From positions 1 to 34,198 of the forward strand of contig NZ_VCKX01000119.1 of NCBI RefSeq assembly GCF_005889725.1: a stretch of 34,198 nucleotides of DNA, given 5' to 3'. A program made the position numbers and the translations under genes. The notes under the pieces were generated by a model. The model saw only the letters and a program-made list of their open reading frames with translations. It did not search any database and was not told where the DNA came from. The first letter of the stretch is position 1. Each line of letters opens with the position of its first letter. Shown in pieces: positions 32,451-34,198 of this stretch. This DNA is from Nonomuraea zeae. GTDB lineage: Bacteria; Actinomycetota; Actinomycetes; Streptosporangiales; Streptosporangiaceae.

Positions 32451-33797
32451 ATGGTGATGCAGGAACCGGAAGAGATCCCGGATGAGGGGCACGAGCGAAT
32501 CGTTGAACGGGTGGCCGCGATCGACGTGGCCAAGGTGTCCGGCAAGGTCTGTACCCGCACACCCCACCCACAGGGTGGCTCCCGTCGGGTGACCAAGGTG
32601 TGGGAGGTCACGGCCACGCTGGCGGCGGTGGAGGAACTGGGTGACCATTTGATGCGCGAGCAGATCCAGGCGGTCACGCTGGAGTCGACCGGGGATTACT
32701 GGCGGATCTGGTTCTACGTGCTGGAAGAGCGCGGTCTCCGGGTCCAGCTGGTCAACGCGCGCGATGTCAAGCATGCCCCGGGCCGGCCCAAGACCGACCG
32801 GCTGGATGCGGTGTGGCTGGCCAAGCTGACGGAGAAGGGCCTGGTCCGGCCGTCGTTCGTGCCGCCACACGAGATCCGGGCGCTGCGTGATTACACCCGG
32901 ATGCGGATCGACCTCATCCACGAGCGCACCCGCTACTGGCAGCGACTGGAGAAGCTGCTGGAGGACGCCCTGATCAAGATCTCCTCGGTGTCCAGCACGC
33001 TGAACACGCTGTCGACCCGCGCCATGCTGCAGGCGCTGATCGCCGGCGAACGCGATCCCCGGCTGCTGGCCGAGCTGGCCAAAGGACGCCTGCGCGTGAA
33101 GATCCCCGCCCTGACCGAAGCGCTGAACGGACGCTTCGACGACCACCACGGCGAGCTCGCCGGCCTCCTGCTGGCGCAGATCGACGGCCTGGACGCGCAG
33201 ATCGCCCGGCTCACCGCCCGAATCGAGGCACTGATCACGGACATGCCCGACGTCCGCCCCGCCGAACTCAACTCCGACGCCCATCCTGACAAGGCCGCGT
33301 CCTCGGCCATGGATACGGTGGCCCGGCTGGATGAGATCCCCGGGATCAGCCCCGAGGTCGCGCAGGTCATCCTTGCCGAGATCGGGCTGGACATGACCCG
33401 CTTCCCCACCGCCGGGCATCTGGCCTCCTGGGCCAAGCTGTCCCCGCAGACCATCCAGTCCGGCACCCGCAGCCGCGGCGCGGCGGTCGGTAAGGGCAAC
33501 CCCTACCTCAAGGGCGTGCTCGGGACGGCGGCGGTGGTGGCCGGCCGCACCGACACCTTCCTCGGCGAACGCTATCGGCGCATCGCCAAACGGCGCGGCC
33601 GGCTGCGGGCGGTGGTCGCGGTCGGCCGTTCCATCATGGTCATCATCTGGCATCTGCTGTCCGACCCCCACGCCCGCTACCGCGACCTGGGATCCGATTA
33701 CTTCCTCACCAAGATCGACCGGGAGAAGAAGGCCCGCACTCATATCCGCCAGCTCCAGGCACTAGGCTTCACCGTCGCGCTGACGCCGGCCACCTGA
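32451..33797 (+). CDS. IS110-family DEDD transposase/recombinase
   Basis: 448 residues from ATG 32451; an ATG six bases later is also possible. The N-terminal RuvC-like DEDD domain shows D25 (AAIDVAKVSGK), E78 (TLESTGDYW), and D116 and D119 (GRPKTDRLDA). A coiled middle (about 140-270) leads to the Transposase_20 C-terminal domain: DEIPGISPEVAQVILAEIGL, then HLASWAKLSPQ and RGAAVGKGNPYLKGVL, where the catalytic serine lies in IS110 proteins. The enzyme recombines the circular junction with a target under RNA guidance. The frame is intact, so the copy may be active and recent. It interrupts an IS3-family element. Confidence 0.9.
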   Translation: MVMQEPEEIPDEGHERIVERVAAIDVAKVSGKVCTRTPHPQGGSRRVTKVWEVTATLAAVEELGDHLMREQIQAVTLESTGDYWRIWFYVLEERGLRVQLVNARDVKHAPGRPKTDRLDAVWLAKLTEKGLVRPSFVPPHEIRALRDYTRMRIDLIHERTRYWQRLEKLLEDALIKISSVSSTLNTLSTRAMLQALIAGERDPRLLAELAKGRLRVKIPALTEALNGRFDDHHGELAGLLLAQIDGLDAQIARLTARIEALITDMPDVRPAELNSDAHPDKAASSAMDTVARLDEIPGISPEVAQVILAEIGLDMTRFPTAGHLASWAKLSPQTIQSGTRSRGAAVGKGNPYLKGVLGTAAVVAGRTDTFLGERYRRIAKRRGRLRAVVAVGRSIMVIIWHLLSDPHARYRDLGSDYFLTKIDREKKARTHIRQLQALGFTVALTPAT

Positions 33798-33915
33798 CCT
33801 CACCCGCCCCGATCAACCCCATCCGACGATCACCGGCCGGGGTCCGCTGCCGCCTGCCCGGCTGAGGTGGGTGGATTTTCCGGTCAGCAGCCGCCTTCTT
33901 CGCGTCCGAGACGCG

Positions 33916-34198
33916 ATGACGCTCGCCAAGTACGAGCTCATCGACGCGGAGAAGGCCCGTCACTCGATCGTGAAAATGTGCGCCTGGCTGCAGGTGTCCC
34001 GCTCGGGCTACTACGAATGGCGTGAGCGGCCGGCCTCGGCCACCGCACAACGCCGCGCGCTGCTGGCCGCGCTGGTCGCCGAGATCTTCGCCGGCTCGCA
34101 CGAGACCTACGGCTATCGGCGGGTGCACGCCGCCCTGGCCCGTCGTGGCGAGCACTGCTCGGCCGAACTGGTGCGCGCCCTGATGCGCGAGCAGGGCC
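33916..34198 (+). CDS. IS3 OrfB transposase, 5' part (window end)
   Basis: ATG 33916 overlaps the OrfA stop by one base frame (ATGA). The reading is MTLAKYELIDAEKARHSIVK, then CAWLQVSRSGYYEWRERPAS and HETYGYRRVHAALARRGEHC. These are the HTH_21 region and the conserved SRSGYYEW and YGYRR motifs at the start of IS3-family OrfB, before the DDE integrase core. The 94 codons seen are intact; the catalytic residues lie beyond the window. In the element before the IS110 insertion, OrfB would be made as an OrfAB fusion through -1 frameshifting. Confidence 0.85.
   Translation, partial: MTLAKYELIDAEKARHSIVKMCAWLQVSRSGYYEWRERPASATAQRRALLAALVAEIFAGSHETYGYRRVHAALARRGEHCSAELVRALMREQG

Larger units (their letters stand above)
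32208..33886 (+). mobile_element. IS110-family insertion sequence
   Basis: 1679 bp between AAAAAA (32202-32207) and GCAGCCGCC (33887). Both junctions share AG (AAAAA-AG-TCCCC on the left, CCGGTC-AG-CAGCC on the right), consistent with the two-base core of IS110 recombination; there are no terminal inverted repeats. It has a long 5' non-coding end (243 bp) and a short 3' one (89 bp), the IS110-group layout. Confidence 0.85.
31947..33919 (+). pseudogene. IS3 OrfA, split by the IS110 element
   Basis: GTG 31947 opens MARRRRQFSPEFKEEAIRMV, then VARVAREF-like VASVAREFDINASTLGSWVN, an IS3 OrfA helix-turn-helix, and a leucine-zipper-like ENAELREKLIFLKK. The reading leaves OrfA at 32207. The missing end, AAAFFASETR and TGA, lies at 33887-33919, beyond the IS110 element. 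Joining 31947-32207 to 33887-33919 restores an uninterrupted frame of 97 codons plus stop, normal for IS3 OrfA. OrfB then lies in the -1 frame relative to OrfA, as expected for programmed frameshifting at the AAAAAA run. As it stands, OrfA ends in 26 unrelated residues read from the IS110 end (stop at 32285). Confidence 0.85.
31894..34198 (+). mobile_element. IS3-family element inserted in tnsC, itself interrupted
   Basis: It contains IS3 orfA (split), orfB (running off the window) and, between them, an IS110-family element. The left end lies between about 31890 and 31946, and its terminal repeat could not be fixed. The right end is beyond the window. Confidence 0.75.

Noticed and set aside
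32367..33743. Long minus-strand open frame across the IS110 transposase
   Set aside because: It is antisense to a clear DEDD transposase and reads as a G/D/R-rich shadow without domains.
1..34198. CRISPR array, tRNA, rRNA
   Set aside because: I found no regularly spaced short repeats with spacers and no cloverleaf-like or rRNA-like sequence. The five GTCTCA repeats are irregularly spaced and belong to the transposon end.

Overview
The window is high-GC DNA with actinomycete features: dense GC-rich codons, GTG starts, 4-base ATGA overlaps between genes, S33-type secreted peptidases, PucR, DUF4331, WD40 and IS110/IS3/IS5 sequences. It looks like accessory DNA, either a plasmid-like replicon or a large integrated element, from a Streptomyces/Streptosporangium-type organism. 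It carries a ParA/partner partition pair and a plasmid-style two-HTH protein, but no tRNA, rRNA or core housekeeping genes that I can recognise.

Positions 1-13.9 kb are a gene graveyard. Recognisable families are present, but most are broken by frameshifts and internal deletions: a LysR regulator in two pieces on opposite strands, an MFS N-terminus, an FtsX-like permease with its ABC ATPase, a NarL-type response regulator with its sensor kinase, a WD40-repeat protein, a quinone-oxidoreductase tail, an IS5-family transposase, a cupin protein, a GDSL esterase and an aminoglycoside-phosphotransferase-like start. Intact genes stand among them: a DUF4331 protein (5579-6586), a PucR-type regulator (6720-8567) and a GNAT acetyltransferase (9363-9887). 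A 44-residue ORF with a signal peptide lies on the minus strand (10159-10293).

Positions 13.9-16.8 kb hold two intact secreted enzymes on the minus strand. One is a zinc metzincin-type protease (HEMGHALGLGH) and the other an S33 tripeptidyl-aminopeptidase-like hydrolase, which is followed by a strong hairpin terminator.

Positions 17.4-26.9 kb look like plasmid maintenance. They contain a protein with an internal duplication, a 234-bp near-perfect direct repeat that duplicates the 5' end of a small gene, and that small gene overlapping a 498-aa protein with two winged-HTH-like regions and a Cys4 knuckle. After these come a four-TM membrane protein, an unknown 299-aa protein, and parA with a partner that has a disordered linker and two ribbon-helix-helix-like segments. 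Upstream of parA is an AT-rich stretch with palindromes and repeated CCTAT words, a candidate centromere or origin.

Positions 27.8-34.2 kb hold an unknown gene with a probable leaderless promoter, then the end of a Tn7-like (TnsA/TnsB/TnsC) transposon. Five GTCTCA-N6/7-YGGCG repeats mark the transposon end. tnsA has an in-frame TGA, tnsB looks intact and tnsC is cut after about 40 codons by an IS3-family element. The IS3 element is itself interrupted by an IS110-family element at the oligo-A run at the end of IS3 orfA. The 243-bp 5' non-coding end of the IS110 element contains short matches to both its present target and its own right end, each ending in the same AG core. This fits a bridge RNA whose guides can be partly read from the sequence. 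It is the most testable observation in the window.
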